Origin: Chungangia koreensis
GTDB lineage: Bacteria; Bacillota; Bacilli; Bacillales_A; Planococcaceae
Direction of reading: 5' to 3'
DNA length: 64,000 nucleotides
Assembly: GCF_042651785.1 (NCBI RefSeq)
Contig: NZ_JBHSEC010000002.1
Location: forward strand, 62,001-126,000
A model generated the notes under the pieces. It did not search any database, was not told the origin of the DNA, and saw only the letters and a list, made by a program, of their open reading frames with translations. Shown in pieces: positions 53,101-61,947 of the stretch. The position numbers and the translations under genes were made by a program. The number at the start of each line of letters is the position of its first letter. Within the stretch, counting starts at the first letter, position 1.

Positions 53101-53666
53101 TTCAAATTGTCGTCAGTCTCAAAAAGCTTATGTTCCGCTTTCTTTTTCCGCTGCTTATACTTCAAAACACCAGCAGCTTCCTCAAAAATTGTACGGCGGT
53201 CTTCCGCCCGGCTGTTTAAAATTTCATCGACCCGGCCTTGGGAAATGATTGAAAAAGCTTCCTTTCCTAAACCAGAATCCATGAACAAATCGGTTATGTC
53301 TTTAAGTCTACAAGACTGTTTATTCAATAAGTATTCACTGTCACCCGAACGAAACACTCTCCGGGTGACGCTAATTTCACTAAAATCGATCGGAATTCTG
53401 CTGTCGCTGTTATCCAAGATCAAAGTTACTTCTGCATAGTTAAGCGGCTTTCTCGATTCACTTCCAGCAAAGATGACATCTTCCATCTTAGAGCCCCGCA
53501 AAGATTTAGCTGATTGCTCACCTAATACCCAACGGATGGCATCAGTTACATTACTTTTGCCACTGCCATTCGGTCCGACAACTGCCGTAACACCCGGAAC
53601 AAAATCGATTCCAATCCGATCGGCAAATGATTTAAAACCGACAATTTCTAATCGCTTCAGGAACAA
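50103..53666 (-). CDS. smc: Chromosome partition protein SMC
   Basis: Condensin ATPase that works with ScpA-ScpB to organise and segregate the chromosome. The 1187-residue protein, practically the B. subtilis length (1186), has Walker A GPNGSGKSNVTDA at residues 31-43, a first coiled coil (about 165-500), the hinge (about 505-670, with GGSLTGGAV at its end), a second coiled coil (about 675-1010), signature LSGGERALTAIAL near 1090 and Walker B FVILDEVEAALDEAN. Translation starts at TTG with AGGAGGGG upstream. It begins 2 bases after the rnc stop. Confidence 0.98.
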   Translation of the reverse strand: MFLKRLEIVGFKSFADRIGIDFVPGVTAVVGPNGSGKSNVTDAIRWVLGEQSAKSLRGSKMEDVIFAGSESRKPLNYAEVTLILDNSDSRIPIDFSEISVTRRVFRSGDSEYLLNKQSCRLKDITDLFMDSGLGKEAFSIISQGRVDEILNSRAEDRRTIFEEAAGVLKYKQRKKKAEHKLFETDDNLNRVLDILRELDDRLEPLKMQASAASDFLSMSAELKDIEIALLGQDGQRLSNDLLQLTEELKTHSKNEQDFAAKILSKEEELSEIRKLLSTIDQTIEQAQGELVEASSEVERWEGRKLLMAEKRQNADEKLQALTANSEDEEVKLNQFSMRIEEDCQALENRQSELSAIRKEMRDIEDLLKRSASEIEDEIEEQKSIYIERLNEEATVRNEMKHIEQQMIQQNEASKRMSSRSTEVYEELKQISTERSRKENELSEIQERLQKKLEDFQVCQQQLENEKTSLDEKQEMLYKAYQLQHQLKGRKETLEELEADFSGFYTGVKEILVAREKGELTGIDGAVAELIQVEGEYAKALETALGAALQHIITDTDESARKAILWLKSKRVGRATFLPRTTMKSRKIQPSSLAPIKSHPAFINTADELVTVEPRYRDIVENLLGNVIVAKELKGATQIAKACGYRYRVVTMDGDVVNAGGSLTGGAVKQQSSLFSRKAELEQLTGKLISLESTIQSAETAVSDLKASVADLTAKLSVLRTEGEELRKLEMDIASALRELGTAEKSLRDRVSLFESEKNDATGLQSSLEERKAEAEKRQTELKSELNEINHSIEKLTLLKNESQAKRDEMTETFAELRSKAAVLQEQVSNLRQQIAHSEQEQSATKTRLERISQEMAWFQNGEGANGPTEEEISTAILKWQSEKDRLTNKISNGKEERTKEQERMEKMELKLKELQQIHKIHADAVRSCEIRQNRLEVERSTLAAKLEETYELSIEEAAGHTLTLPEDEARRTVKLLKQSIDELGPVNLASIEEYDRVSERHVFLTEQREDLLEAKETLYQTISEMDEEMITRFGETFYAVRREFQSVFRELFGGGHADLVLTDPELLLETGVDIVASPPGKKLQNMSLLSGGERALTAIALLFAILNIRPVPFVILDEVEAALDEANVLRYSRYLRKFSGETQFIVITHRKGTMEGADVLYGITMQESGISKLVSVKLTEEAEVLVT

Positions 53667-53668
53667 AC

Positions 53669-54433
53669 TTACCCCTCCTGACTTTTACTCTGCTGTTTAA
53701 TCTCTTTGATGGCCGTTTGGGCTGCATGTTGTTCCGCTTCTTTTTTAGATTTTCCATGGCCGTTTCCAAGCTCTTTACCATCCAATAACACTCGGGAAAC
53801 AAACGTCCGACTATGTGCCGGCCCGCTTTCCTCAACTATTTCATAAGTCAGTGAACCATTGTTCCCTTGTTGGATTAACTCCTGCAATTGGCTTTTATAA
53901 TCCATCACATGCGAAAAAGCACCCGTTTCTACTTTCGGATATACTACCTTCTCCAAAAATGAAATCACTGCCTCAAGCCCATGTTCCAAATATAATGCAC
54001 CGATATAGGATTCAAACACATCGGCTAATAAGGCCGGTCTTGTTCTTCCTCCAGTCAACTCTTCACCTTTCCCTAAAAGGACATACTCACCAAAGTTCAA
54101 TTCATTGGCAAAAATAACAAGTGATGGCTCACAGACGATCGCTGCACGCAATTTTGTCATTTCACCTTCACTCATAGAAGAGTACCTCTGGAACAAGTAT
54201 TTGGACACTGCAAGTTCAAGTACAGCATCCCCTAAAAATTCAAGGCGTTCATTATCCGTAAAGAGTTTCCGCCGATGCTCATTCACATAAGATGAATGGG
54301 TAAAAGCCTGATATAACAAATCGATATGTTCAAATTGGACTCCCATCTTACTTTGGAATTCAATAAATTTTTTACGGACTGATTCGGGATATTGTTCTTT
54401 CCCGGGTCCATTTCCTTTTCGCTTAACATTCAT
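53669..54433 (-). CDS. rnc: Ribonuclease III
   Basis: Double-strand-specific endoribonuclease for rRNA and scRNA processing. The 254-residue protein has the catalytic signature [17 protein letters not shown] near residues 62-78 and the second acidic cluster [14 protein letters not shown] near 130-143, then a dsRNA-binding domain (about 175-245; [15 protein letters not shown]). B. subtilis Rnc has 249. It lies downstream of the acpP terminator and directly before smc. Confidence 0.98.
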   Translation of the reverse strand: MNVKRKGNGPGKEQYPESVRKKFIEFQSKMGVQFEHIDLLYQAFTHSSYVNEHRRKLFTDNERLEFLGDAVLELAVSKYLFQRYSSMSEGEMTKLRAAIVCEPSLVIFANELNFGEYVLLGKGEELTGGRTRPALLADVFESYIGALYLEHGLEAVISFLEKVVYPKVETGAFSHVMDYKSQLQELIQQGNNGSLTYEIVEESGPAHSRTFVSRVLLDGKELGNGHGKSKKEAEQHAAQTAIKEIKQQSKSQEG

Positions 54434-54500
54434 GGACGATTCTGCCTTTCGATAGTTTCTTCACTATAGTTTACCCTTTCTTTAGCCGCACTGCAAAACG

Positions 54501-54543
54501 GAAAAAGAGACGCTCCCTCCTTTTTTATAAAGGGGAGTGTCTC
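54501..54543 (-). terminator. Intrinsic terminator after acpP
   Basis: A long imperfect stem GAGACACTCCCCTT/AAGGAGGGAGCGTCTC-type (54531-54543 with 54507-54520) and AT loop, followed on the minus strand by TTTTTC. It ends the fatty-acid operon about 10 bases after the acpP stop; rnc-smc must start within the remaining 70 bases or from read-through. Confidence 0.85.
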
Positions 54544-54553
54544 TATTGTCGAA

Positions 54554-54790
54554 TTAGTTCACTTTACCTTCGATATAATTGACTGCATCACCGACTGTTG
54601 CAATCTTTTCTGCATCCTCATCGGAAATTTCCATGTCGAATTCATCTTCCAATTCCATGACGAGTTCAACTACATCAAGAGAATCTGCTCCAAGATCATC
54701 ACGGAATGATGCTTCCATTTTCACGTCGCCTTCTTCAACACCAAGACGGTCGACCACTACTTTCGTTACACGTTCAAATACTGTTGCCAC
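54554..54790 (-). CDS. acpP: Acyl carrier protein
   Basis: Carries growing acyl chains on 4'-phosphopantetheine. The product is 78 residues from a GTG at 54790, with Ser37 in [18 protein letters not shown] as the attachment site. This GTG was chosen because GGAGGTG lies about 7 bases upstream and the protein then matches B. subtilis AcpA (77); another GTG three codons earlier overlaps the ribosome binding site. The protein is strongly acidic. Last gene of the FapR-controlled cluster. Confidence 0.97.
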   Translation of the reverse strand: MATVFERVTKVVVDRLGVEEGDVKMEASFRDDLGADSLDVVELVMELEDEFDMEISDEDAEKIATVGDAVNYIEGKVN

Positions 54791-54827
54791 TATTGTCACC
54801 TCCCCTCAAGGGTCTATATTAAGTAAA

Positions 54828-55574
54828 TTACATGACCATTCCACCGTCAATATGAAGTGTTTGTCCGGTCATATAATCTGAATCCGAAGAAGAGAGGAAT
54901 AATACCGCTTTTGCTACGTCTTCAGGGTTACCAAGCTTACTTAAAGGTATCTGCGATAACATTTGACTTTTAATGTCTTCCGGTAATTCATCTGTCATTT
55001 CTGTTGTAATGAAGCCTGGAGCCACAGCATTGACATTAATATTTCTGCTTGCCAATTCTTTTGCAGAAGTCTTTGTTAGACCGATGACTCCAGCTTTAGC
55101 AGCCACGTAGTTAGCTTGCCCCGCATTTCCCGCCACGCCTACGATTGAAGAAATGTTGATGATTTTGCCTGAACGCTGCTTCATCATTTGTCTTGTCACA
55201 GCTTTTGTACAGAGGAAGACGCCTTTCAAGTTCGTATTGATGACATCGTCCCATTCATCTTCTTTCATACGCATAATAAGGTTATCACGTGTAATTCCAG
55301 CATTATTCACTAAGATATCTACTGAACCGTAATGGGACAAAGCCTCTCCAACCATCGCTTGTACACTTTCGGAGCTGGATACATTTGCTTGAATGGCAAT
55401 CGCCTCGCCGCCATTTTGACGGATCAATTCCACTACTTCTTCGGCTTTTGCTTGGCTACCGCTATAGTTGACGACTACTTTTGCCCCTTCTTCAGCCAAC
55501 ATTATCGCGATGGAACGGCCGATACCTCTTGAACCGCCTGTCACAATGGCAGTTTTACCGTTAAGTTTCCCCAT
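54828..55574 (-). CDS. fabG: 3-oxoacyl-[acyl-carrier-protein] reductase
   Basis: NADPH-dependent short-chain dehydrogenase of fatty-acid elongation. The 248-residue protein has the cofactor loop [11 protein letters not shown] (12-22), NNAG near 90, and the catalytic Ser142/143, Tyr156 and Lys160 (NISSIVG, NYVAAK). The ATG at 55574 overlaps the fabD stop (TAATG), with AGGAG upstream, and agrees with the family start; the in-frame extension is inside fabD. Confidence 0.98.
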   Translation of the reverse strand: MGKLNGKTAIVTGGSRGIGRSIAIMLAEEGAKVVVNYSGSQAKAEEVVELIRQNGGEAIAIQANVSSSESVQAMVGEALSHYGSVDILVNNAGITRDNLIMRMKEDEWDDVINTNLKGVFLCTKAVTRQMMKQRSGKIINISSIVGVAGNAGQANYVAAKAGVIGLTKTSAKELASRNINVNAVAPGFITTEMTDELPEDIKSQMLSQIPLSKLGNPEDVAKAVLFLSSSDSDYMTGQTLHIDGGMVM

Positions 55575-56521
55575 TAATCCCACTCCTTTGACGTCTCAAT
55601 GACGGCATTTAACGTTTCCATATCATATACAGGATAGATTTTAGCCGCTCGGTCTACCTTCTTTACTAAGCCACTCAATACCTTTCCAGGCCCAGCTTCA
55701 ATAAATGTGTCCACCCCTAAATCTATAAGCTTCCTAACCGTATCTTCCCATAAAACAGGTGAATACAACTGTTCGACTAATAGGGGTTTGATTTCCTTGG
55801 CTGAAACAACAGGCTCTGCAGTCACGTTTGAGATCACGGGAACAGTGGCATTCTGCATATCAATCGAGCTTAACACATCATCAAGACGACCAGAAGCGGG
55901 ACGCATCAGTTCTGAATGGAAAGGACCACTGACTACAAGTGGAATCGCCCGTTTTGCACCAGCATTCTTTGCGGCTTCACATGCTTTCTCGACACCGGCT
56001 TTCGTTCCTGAAATAACGATTTGGCCCGGGCAGTTTAAATTGGCAAGTTGAACTAAATCACCGCCTGAACTAATCTCATCTGTTACATTTTTTAACGCTT
56101 CACTTTCCAATCCCAAAATGGCTGCCATAGCACCTTCGCCAGCAGGAACAGCATCATTCATATAAAGTCCACGCTTATGAACCGCTGTAACAGCGTCTTC
56201 AAAACTCATCACACCCGAAGCTACTAAGGCACTATATTCACCAAGACTATGTCCGGCAGTATAGTTAGCTTGAATTCCATTCTCATTCAACAATTCTGTA
56301 ATCATAGCGCTTACGGTCAAAAGAGCCGGCTGTGCATGATAGGTTAATGTTAACTCCTCTTGAGGTCCGTTGGTCATTAAGTTTGAAAGAGAGATGCCTA
56401 GTAACTCATCCGCCTTATTAAAGTAACGCTCCTTAAGTTGCGGATACGAATTTAATAGATCCACACCCATTCCGACTGACTGTGCTCCTTGTCCAGGAAA
56501 CAGAAAAGCAATCTTTGTCAT
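55574..56521 (-). CDS. fabD: Malonyl-CoA:ACP transacylase
   Basis: Moves malonyl groups from CoA to ACP. From the ATG at 56521 the 315-residue protein opens [19 protein letters not shown] and has nucleophile Ser92 ([11 protein letters not shown]) and the catalytic His in [13 protein letters not shown] near 200. GAGAA-type site upstream; B. subtilis FabD has 317 residues. The frame is open further upstream into plsX, but without support. It starts one base after the plsX stop codon. Confidence 0.97.
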   Translation of the reverse strand: MTKIAFLFPGQGAQSVGMGVDLLNSYPQLKERYFNKADELLGISLSNLMTNGPQEELTLTYHAQPALLTVSAMITELLNENGIQANYTAGHSLGEYSALVASGVMSFEDAVTAVHKRGLYMNDAVPAGEGAMAAILGLESEALKNVTDEISSGGDLVQLANLNCPGQIVISGTKAGVEKACEAAKNAGAKRAIPLVVSGPFHSELMRPASGRLDDVLSSIDMQNATVPVISNVTAEPVVSAKEIKPLLVEQLYSPVLWEDTVRKLIDLGVDTFIEAGPGKVLSGLVKKVDRAAKIYPVYDMETLNAVIETSKEWD

Positions 56522-56522
56522 T

Positions 56523-57509
56523 CTACTTTCTCCCTTCAATGGTTTCTCGAATAGTCCCGATGACATCGTGCTGAACCATCGTTCGTGCTTGTCTAATTGC
56601 GTTCATGACTGCATTTGCATCTGATGAACCATGTGCCTTGATAACAGGTGCTTTCAAGCCGAACAATCCAGCTCCGCCATACTCAGAGTAATCGAGCATA
56701 CCCTTCAGTGACTTTAGTTCTTTTTTCATCATGACTGCAGAAACCTTTGTTAGTGGAGTAGCCATAAAAGCTCCTTTTAACAATTTGAAAATGGCACTCG
56801 CTGTACCCTCGATTGACTTCAATACCATATTGCCTGTGAAACCGTCTGTTACAACAACGTCTGCTACACCGTCCAATAAATCGCGTGCCTCTACGTTGCC
56901 GATAAAGTTAACAGGTGCATCTTGCAGAAGTTCAAAAGCCGCTTTCGTCAATTCGTTACCTTTTTTGTCTTCCGTTCCAATGTTCAAAAGTCCCACACGA
57001 GGACGATTGATTCCACGTACCTTTTCAGCATAGACGCTGCCCATGATGGCAAATTGTAAGAGATGCTCCGGTTTGGCATCTGCATTTGCTCCTAAATCAA
57101 GCATAACAAAACCTTTTCCATCGACTGTCGGTAACGTTGGCGCTAAAGCAGGCCGTTCAACGCCTTCGATTCTTCCGACAACAAAAAGTCCAGCAGCCAT
57201 TAAGGCACCTGTGTTCCCTGCTGATACACATGCATCCGCTTGCGCATTCTTTACAGCTTCCGCCATTTTTACCATGGAAGAATCTTTTTTGCGCCTGATT
57301 GCGCGAACCGGCTCGTCTTCCCCTTCTATTACTTCCGAGCAATGATGAATAGTGAGTCGGGGATGCTCTTTTAAAAAAGGAGTCATTTTTTCCTGATCAC
57401 CATAAAGATCAATATGTATATCTTCGAATTGTTCTAATGCCGAAAATGCGCCCTTGATCATTTCCTCCGGAGCATGATCGCCGCCCATCGCATCTAATGC
57501 AATCCGCAT
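56523..57509 (-). CDS. plsX: Phosphate:acyl-ACP acyltransferase PlsX
   Basis: Makes acyl-phosphate from acyl-ACP for phosphatidic acid synthesis; peripheral membrane protein. The 328-residue protein starts [17 protein letters not shown], has [16 protein letters not shown] near 95-110, [12 protein letters not shown] near 175 and [14 protein letters not shown] near 220. The ATG at 57509 is the family start; GTG three codons upstream overlaps the fapR end. B. subtilis PlsX has 333. Confidence 0.98.
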   Translation of the reverse strand: MRIALDAMGGDHAPEEMIKGAFSALEQFEDIHIDLYGDQEKMTPFLKEHPRLTIHHCSEVIEGEDEPVRAIRRKKDSSMVKMAEAVKNAQADACVSAGNTGALMAAGLFVVGRIEGVERPALAPTLPTVDGKGFVMLDLGANADAKPEHLLQFAIMGSVYAEKVRGINRPRVGLLNIGTEDKKGNELTKAAFELLQDAPVNFIGNVEARDLLDGVADVVVTDGFTGNMVLKSIEGTASAIFKLLKGAFMATPLTKVSAVMMKKELKSLKGMLDYSEYGGAGLFGLKAPVIKAHGSSDANAVMNAIRQARTMVQHDVIGTIRETIEGRK

Positions 57510-57510
57510 C

Positions 57511-58092
57511 TTAATCACCTAAGCTTTCTTCTTTAGTTCTGTACATTTCAAAGTGTCCTGTTAAGACAACTTCGTTTTCAACTGTACAGGTAACGTCTAC
57601 AAAAGTTCGTCTTTTCAATTCTTCTTTCTTTGTTACAATAGCTTTTGCAATTACCCGATCACCTGAGTGGACTGGCTTCTTAAAAGAAATGGAGGAATTG
57701 ACAGTCAACGCGAGTTCATCATCAATCACCGCAACCGCTAATGAGTTGGCCTGCGCAAAAAGATGGTGTCCCCTGGCAATGCCATTTCGTTGGAAAACAT
57801 GCTCTTCCTTCACGTCAAAAACAGAGACAGCTCTACGATCAAGTTCAATATCTACAATATCACCAATAACCTCATCAATCGGCAAGGAACGGACTTCATT
57901 TTCCAAAGATTGAGAGGCAACGAGTTTAATACGTTCACGAAGTTCTGGAATCGATAATTCAAGTCGATCAAGACGGACCGTCTGGACACTCACGCCAAAC
58001 TCCCTGGCCAAGTCATCATCCGTCACGAATGGGTTCGCTTCAATCATTTCAGCCAATAAACGCTGGCGTTCTTTCTTAGATCGTCTCATCAT
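57511..58092 (-). CDS. fapR: Fatty acid and phospholipid biosynthesis regulator FapR
   Basis: Malonyl-CoA-sensing repressor of the fap regulon. The 193-residue protein has an N-terminal DeoR-like helix-turn-helix ([34 protein letters not shown], here seen as [20 protein letters not shown]) and a C-terminal hot-dog ligand domain with [17 protein letters not shown] near 108-124. B. subtilis FapR has 188. Two adjacent ATGs exist; the second is the conserved start. A FapR operator covers its promoter start region, indicating autoregulation. Confidence 0.98.
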   Translation of the reverse strand: MMRRSKKERQRLLAEMIEANPFVTDDDLAREFGVSVQTVRLDRLELSIPELRERIKLVASQSLENEVRSLPIDEVIGDIVDIELDRRAVSVFDVKEEHVFQRNGIARGHHLFAQANSLAVAVIDDELALTVNSSISFKKPVHSGDRVIAKAIVTKKEELKRRTFVDVTCTVENEVVLTGHFEMYRTKEESLGD

Positions 58093-58106
58093 TTCACACC
58101 GCCCGA

Positions 58107-58125
58107 ATTAGCACTTGGTACTAAT
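58107..58125. promoter_or_regulatory. FapR operator
   Basis: Inverted repeat ATTAGTACCAAGTGCTAAT (minus strand), two 8-base arms with one mismatch about a three-base centre, matching the FapR box of Bacillus (TTAGTAC...). It lies between the -10 element and the fapR start codon, at about +1 to +20. Confidence 0.85.
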
Positions 58126-58128
58126 ATC

Positions 58129-58157
58129 AGTATATAAATACTAAAAAAAGAATGCAA
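58129..58157 (-). promoter_or_regulatory. SigA-type promoter for the fapR-plsX-fabD-fabG-acpP operon
   Basis: TTGCAT (58152-58157), 17 bases, TATACT (58129-58134) on the minus strand. The -35 hexamer is part of the distal arm of the recG terminator hairpin. Confidence 0.78.
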
Positions 58158-58182
58158 GGACAGATTAGCCTTTGCATTCTTT
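58143..58182 (-). terminator. Intrinsic terminator after recG
   Basis: Stem AAGAATGCAAAGG with CCTTGCATTCTT (58169-58182 with 58149-58159, one base bulged), eight-base loop, then TTTTTTT on the minus strand. It lies right after the recG stop and overlaps the fapR promoter. The plus strand also carries a T run, so it may be bidirectional. Confidence 0.85.
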
Positions 58183-58185
58183 TTC

Positions 58186-60234
58186 TCAATCAATGCGTTC
58201 ACTGCTAAGAGCACCAGACTCATTTAATTGTTCTCGGAGACAAGCAGTCTCTTCGTCCCGCCAGAAATCATCGGAAGCAAGCAGCTTCTCTGCGTCATTC
58301 CTGGCAGTTTCGAGCGCTCTATAATCATGTACCAAATCCGCCATTTTAAATTCAGGTAAACCACTTTGTTTTGTACCGAAGAAATCACCAGGCCCACGAA
58401 GTTCCAAATCCTTCTCTGCGAGGACGAAACCATCATTCGTCTCCGTCATGGAAATCATACGTTCTTTTCCTTCTTCCGTCTTCGGATCGGCCAATAGAAT
58501 ACAGTATGATTGGTGTTCACTTCGTCCAACCCTTCCCCTTAACTGGTGGAGCTGCGCAAGTCCAAAACGCTCAGCGTCATAAATGACCATGAATGTGGCA
58601 TTTGGTACGTTTACTCCAACTTCCACGACGGTTGTAGAAACTAATATTTGAATTCGCCCCTCACTGAATTCCCGCATGACACGATCTTTTTCATCCGAAT
58701 GCAAGCGCCCATGCATAAGTCCGACTTCATATTTTCTACTGAAGTGTGTGGCGAGTTGTTCATAAACATCAACGGCATTTTGAACATCCAACTTCTCGGA
58801 TTCCTCAATGAGTGGGCATATGACGTAAGCTTGCCTTCCCTTCTCCAATTCCTTTTCAAGTTGGTTTAAGACAGGATGGAGAGACTCTTTTTTCACCCAT
58901 TGGGTTTCGATTTTTTTACGCCCTGCAGGCAATTCATCCAAAGTGGAGACATCCATTTCCCCAAAGGCAGTTATAGCTAAAGTACGGGGAATCGGTGTTG
59001 CAGTCATGAATAATACATTGGGATTTTCACCTTTATCCCGCAATATCCTTCTTTGTTCAACACCGAAACGATGCTGTTCATCTGTTATGACCAGTCCCAA
59101 CTGCTTGAATTCAACGTCTGGCTGAATAAGGGCATGGGTGCCGATTAGTAAATCGATTTCCCCATCTCTTAGTTTCTCCAACAGGATTCTCCGTGTTTTC
59201 CCTTTAACGGAGCCTGATAACAAAGCAATATTAACACCAAATGGAACCAGCCATTCAGCAAGAGAAGCAGCATGCTGTTCGGCCAGAATTTCCGTGGGAG
59301 CCATAAGAGCTCCTTGATAACCACCTGTTATCACTGCATATAAAGCAAGTGCCGCTACAACAGTTTTCCCTGAACCAACATCTCCCTGTAAGAGACGGTT
59401 CATACGGACGGGTTCTTTTAACTCCTTACACAGCTCATTAACCACCCGCTTTTGGGCGTTGGTCAATTCATACGGCAAGGAAGAAATAAGTTTCCGCAGC
59501 TCCTGTACATCATAATGAATCGGTAAGCCGCCTTCGTTTTCTTTTCTTACTTTCTTCATGGCTTGCATTTTCAATTGAAAGTTCAACAGTTCCTCGTAAA
59601 CAAACCGTCTTCTTGCTTGTTTGAAGTGTTCGGCATTCTTCGGGAAATGTACGCCTTCGAGCGCCTCCTGTATAGAGATTAAGCGATACCCTTCACGTAA
59701 GTATGTAGGGAGGCAATCTTGAAGAGAGTCCTGTAGAAGATCCAAAGCTTGTCTCATATACTTCCTGAACGTTTTTTGATGAATTAGACCTTTTAAACTA
59801 TACACGGGCTCAAAGTCGGCATGGTCCATTTTCGGTCCATTCGTAAAGGAACTAACATTGATCACCTGGCGTCCGCGGTCCCATTTACCGGTCAATGTGA
59901 CGACCATACCGGCAGAAAGTCTATTTTTCAAATATGCCTGATTAAAGAATACTGCCTTAATGAGGTGTCTGCCGGTCAGTACATGGACTTGTAAGCGCGA
60001 TTTATTTTTCCCCAAAAAAAGAACGGAAGGTTCACTTTCGACCCTTCCTTCAATGGTGACTCGTTCATTATGTGGTGTTTCAGTCAAATCCTTTAGTCGA
60101 AAATCTTCATGCCGATATGGGAATGTCATGATTAAATCATATAGAGAAATGATCCCCAGTTCAGACAGAACTTCCTCCGTCTCCTTCCCGATGCCCTTCA
60201 GGATTGAGACAGACTCCGTGTTCATCGTTGTCAT
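58186..60234 (-). CDS. recG: ATP-dependent DNA helicase RecG
   Basis: Branch-migration helicase that remodels stalled forks and Holliday junctions. The 682-residue protein (same as B. subtilis) has the N-terminal wedge OB-fold (about 55-150), helicase motifs I MNRLLQGDVGSGKTVVAALAL near 285, DEQH box ITDEQHRFGVEQR near 385, motif III FMTATPIPRTLA, and motifs V-VI VSTTVVEVGVNVPNA and QLRGRVGRSEHQSYC near 545-580. Overlaps sdaAA by 4 bases (ATGA). Confidence 0.98.
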   Translation of the reverse strand: MTTMNTESVSILKGIGKETEEVLSELGIISLYDLIMTFPYRHEDFRLKDLTETPHNERVTIEGRVESEPSVLFLGKNKSRLQVHVLTGRHLIKAVFFNQAYLKNRLSAGMVVTLTGKWDRGRQVINVSSFTNGPKMDHADFEPVYSLKGLIHQKTFRKYMRQALDLLQDSLQDCLPTYLREGYRLISIQEALEGVHFPKNAEHFKQARRRFVYEELLNFQLKMQAMKKVRKENEGGLPIHYDVQELRKLISSLPYELTNAQKRVVNELCKELKEPVRMNRLLQGDVGSGKTVVAALALYAVITGGYQGALMAPTEILAEQHAASLAEWLVPFGVNIALLSGSVKGKTRRILLEKLRDGEIDLLIGTHALIQPDVEFKQLGLVITDEQHRFGVEQRRILRDKGENPNVLFMTATPIPRTLAITAFGEMDVSTLDELPAGRKKIETQWVKKESLHPVLNQLEKELEKGRQAYVICPLIEESEKLDVQNAVDVYEQLATHFSRKYEVGLMHGRLHSDEKDRVMREFSEGRIQILVSTTVVEVGVNVPNATFMVIYDAERFGLAQLHQLRGRVGRSEHQSYCILLADPKTEEGKERMISMTETNDGFVLAEKDLELRGPGDFFGTKQSGLPEFKMADLVHDYRALETARNDAEKLLASDDFWRDEETACLREQLNESGALSSERID

Positions 60235-61121
60235 TGCTTAATTGCTCCGCCAAAGATTTTAGATTCCAGCCATCTTCCAGTCGGTGTATTTGCCAAACCG
60301 CCTTGGGCAGTCTCTTTAAATGCGCTCGGCATTCTCTCACCGATTTCATACATCGCAGAAATAACTTCGTCCGTCGGGATTCTGCTGGTCACACCAGCCA
60401 GAGCCATATCTGCTGCAACAAGAGCATTGGAAGCACCCATTGCATTTCGTTTAACACAAGGAACCTCCACTAATCCGGCAACCGGATCACAAACGAGTCC
60501 GAGCATATTTTTCAATGTAATCGCAAAGGCTTCGGAGCATTGTTGCGGTGACCCACCTGCCATCTCCACAATAGCGGCAGCAGCCATGGCAGCAGCGGAA
60601 CCAACCTCTGCCTGACAGCCTCCTGCAGCTCCGGAAATGGATGCATTATTAGCGACGACAAAGCCAAATGCTCCAGAAGTAAACAAGTACCGGATCATTT
60701 GTTCACGGGTCGGGTTGAGCTTGTTCTTTACAGCAAACAAAGTCCCTGGCACTACTCCAGCTGACCCAGCAGTCGGGGTAGCACAAATTGTTCCCATTGC
60801 AGCATTCACTTCATTTGTCGCAACTGCCTTGCTGACAGCGTCCAACATGAGCTCACCTGACAATGTGTTGCCCTTGTTCATATAGTTTTGTATTAAGACA
60901 GCATCTCCTCCCGTTAAGCCGGAAACGGAGTTCACGCCTTTCAATCCTCTTTCCACTGCCTGTTCCATGACCGTCAGATTATTGTCCATCTGCGCCATGA
61001 TTTCTTCTCTACTGCGCTTCGTCACAAGGCTCTCTTGTTCTAACATAATTTCTGATATTAATTTATTTTGAGAAACGGCGAGTTCCACTAATTCTTTTAC
61101 ACTACGAAATAAGATAGTCAT
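60231..61121 (-). CDS. sdaAA: L-serine dehydratase, iron-sulfur, alpha subunit
   Basis: Catalytic subunit that deaminates L-serine to pyruvate and ammonia using a 4Fe-4S cluster. The 296-residue protein has the three Cys-bearing motifs: GTICATPTAGSAGVVPG near 110-126, SGAAGGCQAEVGSAAAMAA near 160-178 and GLVCDPVAGLVEVPCVKRN near 208-226. B. subtilis SdaAA has 300. It begins 15 bases after sdaAB. Confidence 0.97.
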   Translation of the reverse strand: MTILFRSVKELVELAVSQNKLISEIMLEQESLVTKRSREEIMAQMDNNLTVMEQAVERGLKGVNSVSGLTGGDAVLIQNYMNKGNTLSGELMLDAVSKAVATNEVNAAMGTICATPTAGSAGVVPGTLFAVKNKLNPTREQMIRYLFTSGAFGFVVANNASISGAAGGCQAEVGSAAAMAAAAIVEMAGGSPQQCSEAFAITLKNMLGLVCDPVAGLVEVPCVKRNAMGASNALVAADMALAGVTSRIPTDEVISAMYEIGERMPSAFKETAQGGLANTPTGRWLESKIFGGAIKQ

Positions 61122-61136
61122 ATAAGGACCTCCTGT

Positions 61137-61799
61137 TTAGTCCACGATTCTGGTCACTTGTGTAATATGCGGAAGAGCAGATATTTCTAACATGATCTTT
61201 TCATCCACATCTGAATCCATCTCAATAACCATTAATGCCATTTCACCGACCGCTTTTCTTGAAACTTCCATTCTGCCGATGTTGATATCATAATCGGCAA
61301 GGCTTGTGGCAACCTTTGCGATACTGCCCGGCCGATCTTCATGAAGAACAAGGATGGCTGGATGTTGACCGGTCAAACGAAGAGGAAAACCATTGATTTC
61401 AGTCATTTCAATTTTTCCTCCGCCAATAGAAATTCCCGTTATCTCCATGACACCTTCGTCATCCCCGATGACAAGCTTTGCGGTATTCGGATGATCTGCA
61501 TGTGCATCTTCCGGAATGAATTCAAACTCCAGGCCGACTCTTTCGGCTTCTTCAAATGACGTTTTGATACGTTCATCAAACGTGTCGTAGTCAAGAAGAC
61601 CTCCAATAATGGCTACATCCGTCCCATGTCCCTTATATGTTTCAGCGAAAGATCCATATAGATGGATTTTGGCCCACTTTGGCTGGCGGCCAAACAATTC
61701 TCGGGCCAATCTGCCAATACGGGCTGCACCTGCGGTATGTGAGGATGATGGTCCGATCATTACCGGACCGATTATATCAAAAACAGATTTGAACTTCAT
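61137..61799 (-). CDS. sdaAB: L-serine dehydratase, beta subunit
   Basis: Regulatory/structural subunit with a serine-dehydratase beta domain (MKFKSVFDIIGPVMIGPSSSHTAGAARIG; the PSSSHTAGA motif near 17-25) and a C-terminal ACT domain (about 148-220, LVLHEDRPGSIAKVATSLADYDINIG pattern). The ATG at 61799 has GGGGG 7 bases upstream and gives the same 220 residues as in B. subtilis. A perfect cre site lies 83 bases upstream. Confidence 0.96.
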   Translation of the reverse strand: MKFKSVFDIIGPVMIGPSSSHTAGAARIGRLARELFGRQPKWAKIHLYGSFAETYKGHGTDVAIIGGLLDYDTFDERIKTSFEEAERVGLEFEFIPEDAHADHPNTAKLVIGDDEGVMEITGISIGGGKIEMTEINGFPLRLTGQHPAILVLHEDRPGSIAKVATSLADYDINIGRMEVSRKAVGEMALMVIEMDSDVDEKIMLEISALPHITQVTRIVD

Positions 61800-61881
61800 G
61801 CCCAAACCCCCTTGTAATTATAAGTTACTATTAGTCTATTCTAACACGTCACACACTGAATAGACACAAATATCGAATTAT

Positions 61882-61896
61882 ATGAAAGCGCTTTCT
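61882..61896. promoter_or_regulatory. CcpA cre site upstream of sdaAB-sdaAA
   Basis: ATGAAAGCGCTTTCT is a full match to the palindromic cre consensus (WTGAAARCGYTTTCW). It lies between the fakA terminator and sdaAB. No confident -10/-35 pair was found in the 82 bases that follow (best: TTCAGT-16-TAGACT), so whether it represses or activates cannot be told. Confidence 0.8.
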
Positions 61897-61906
61897 GACT
61901 CAATTG

Positions 61907-61936
61907 AGAAAAAAGCGCATGTTGTGACATACGCTT
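61907..61936 (-). terminator. Intrinsic terminator after fakA
   Basis: A 10-bp stem AAGCGTATGT/ACATGCGCTT (61927-61936 with 61913-61922, one wobble) with a four-base loop, followed on the minus strand by TTTTTTCTC, 11 bases after the fakA stop. Confidence 0.88.
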
Positions 61937-61947
61937 TTCCCTCGATG

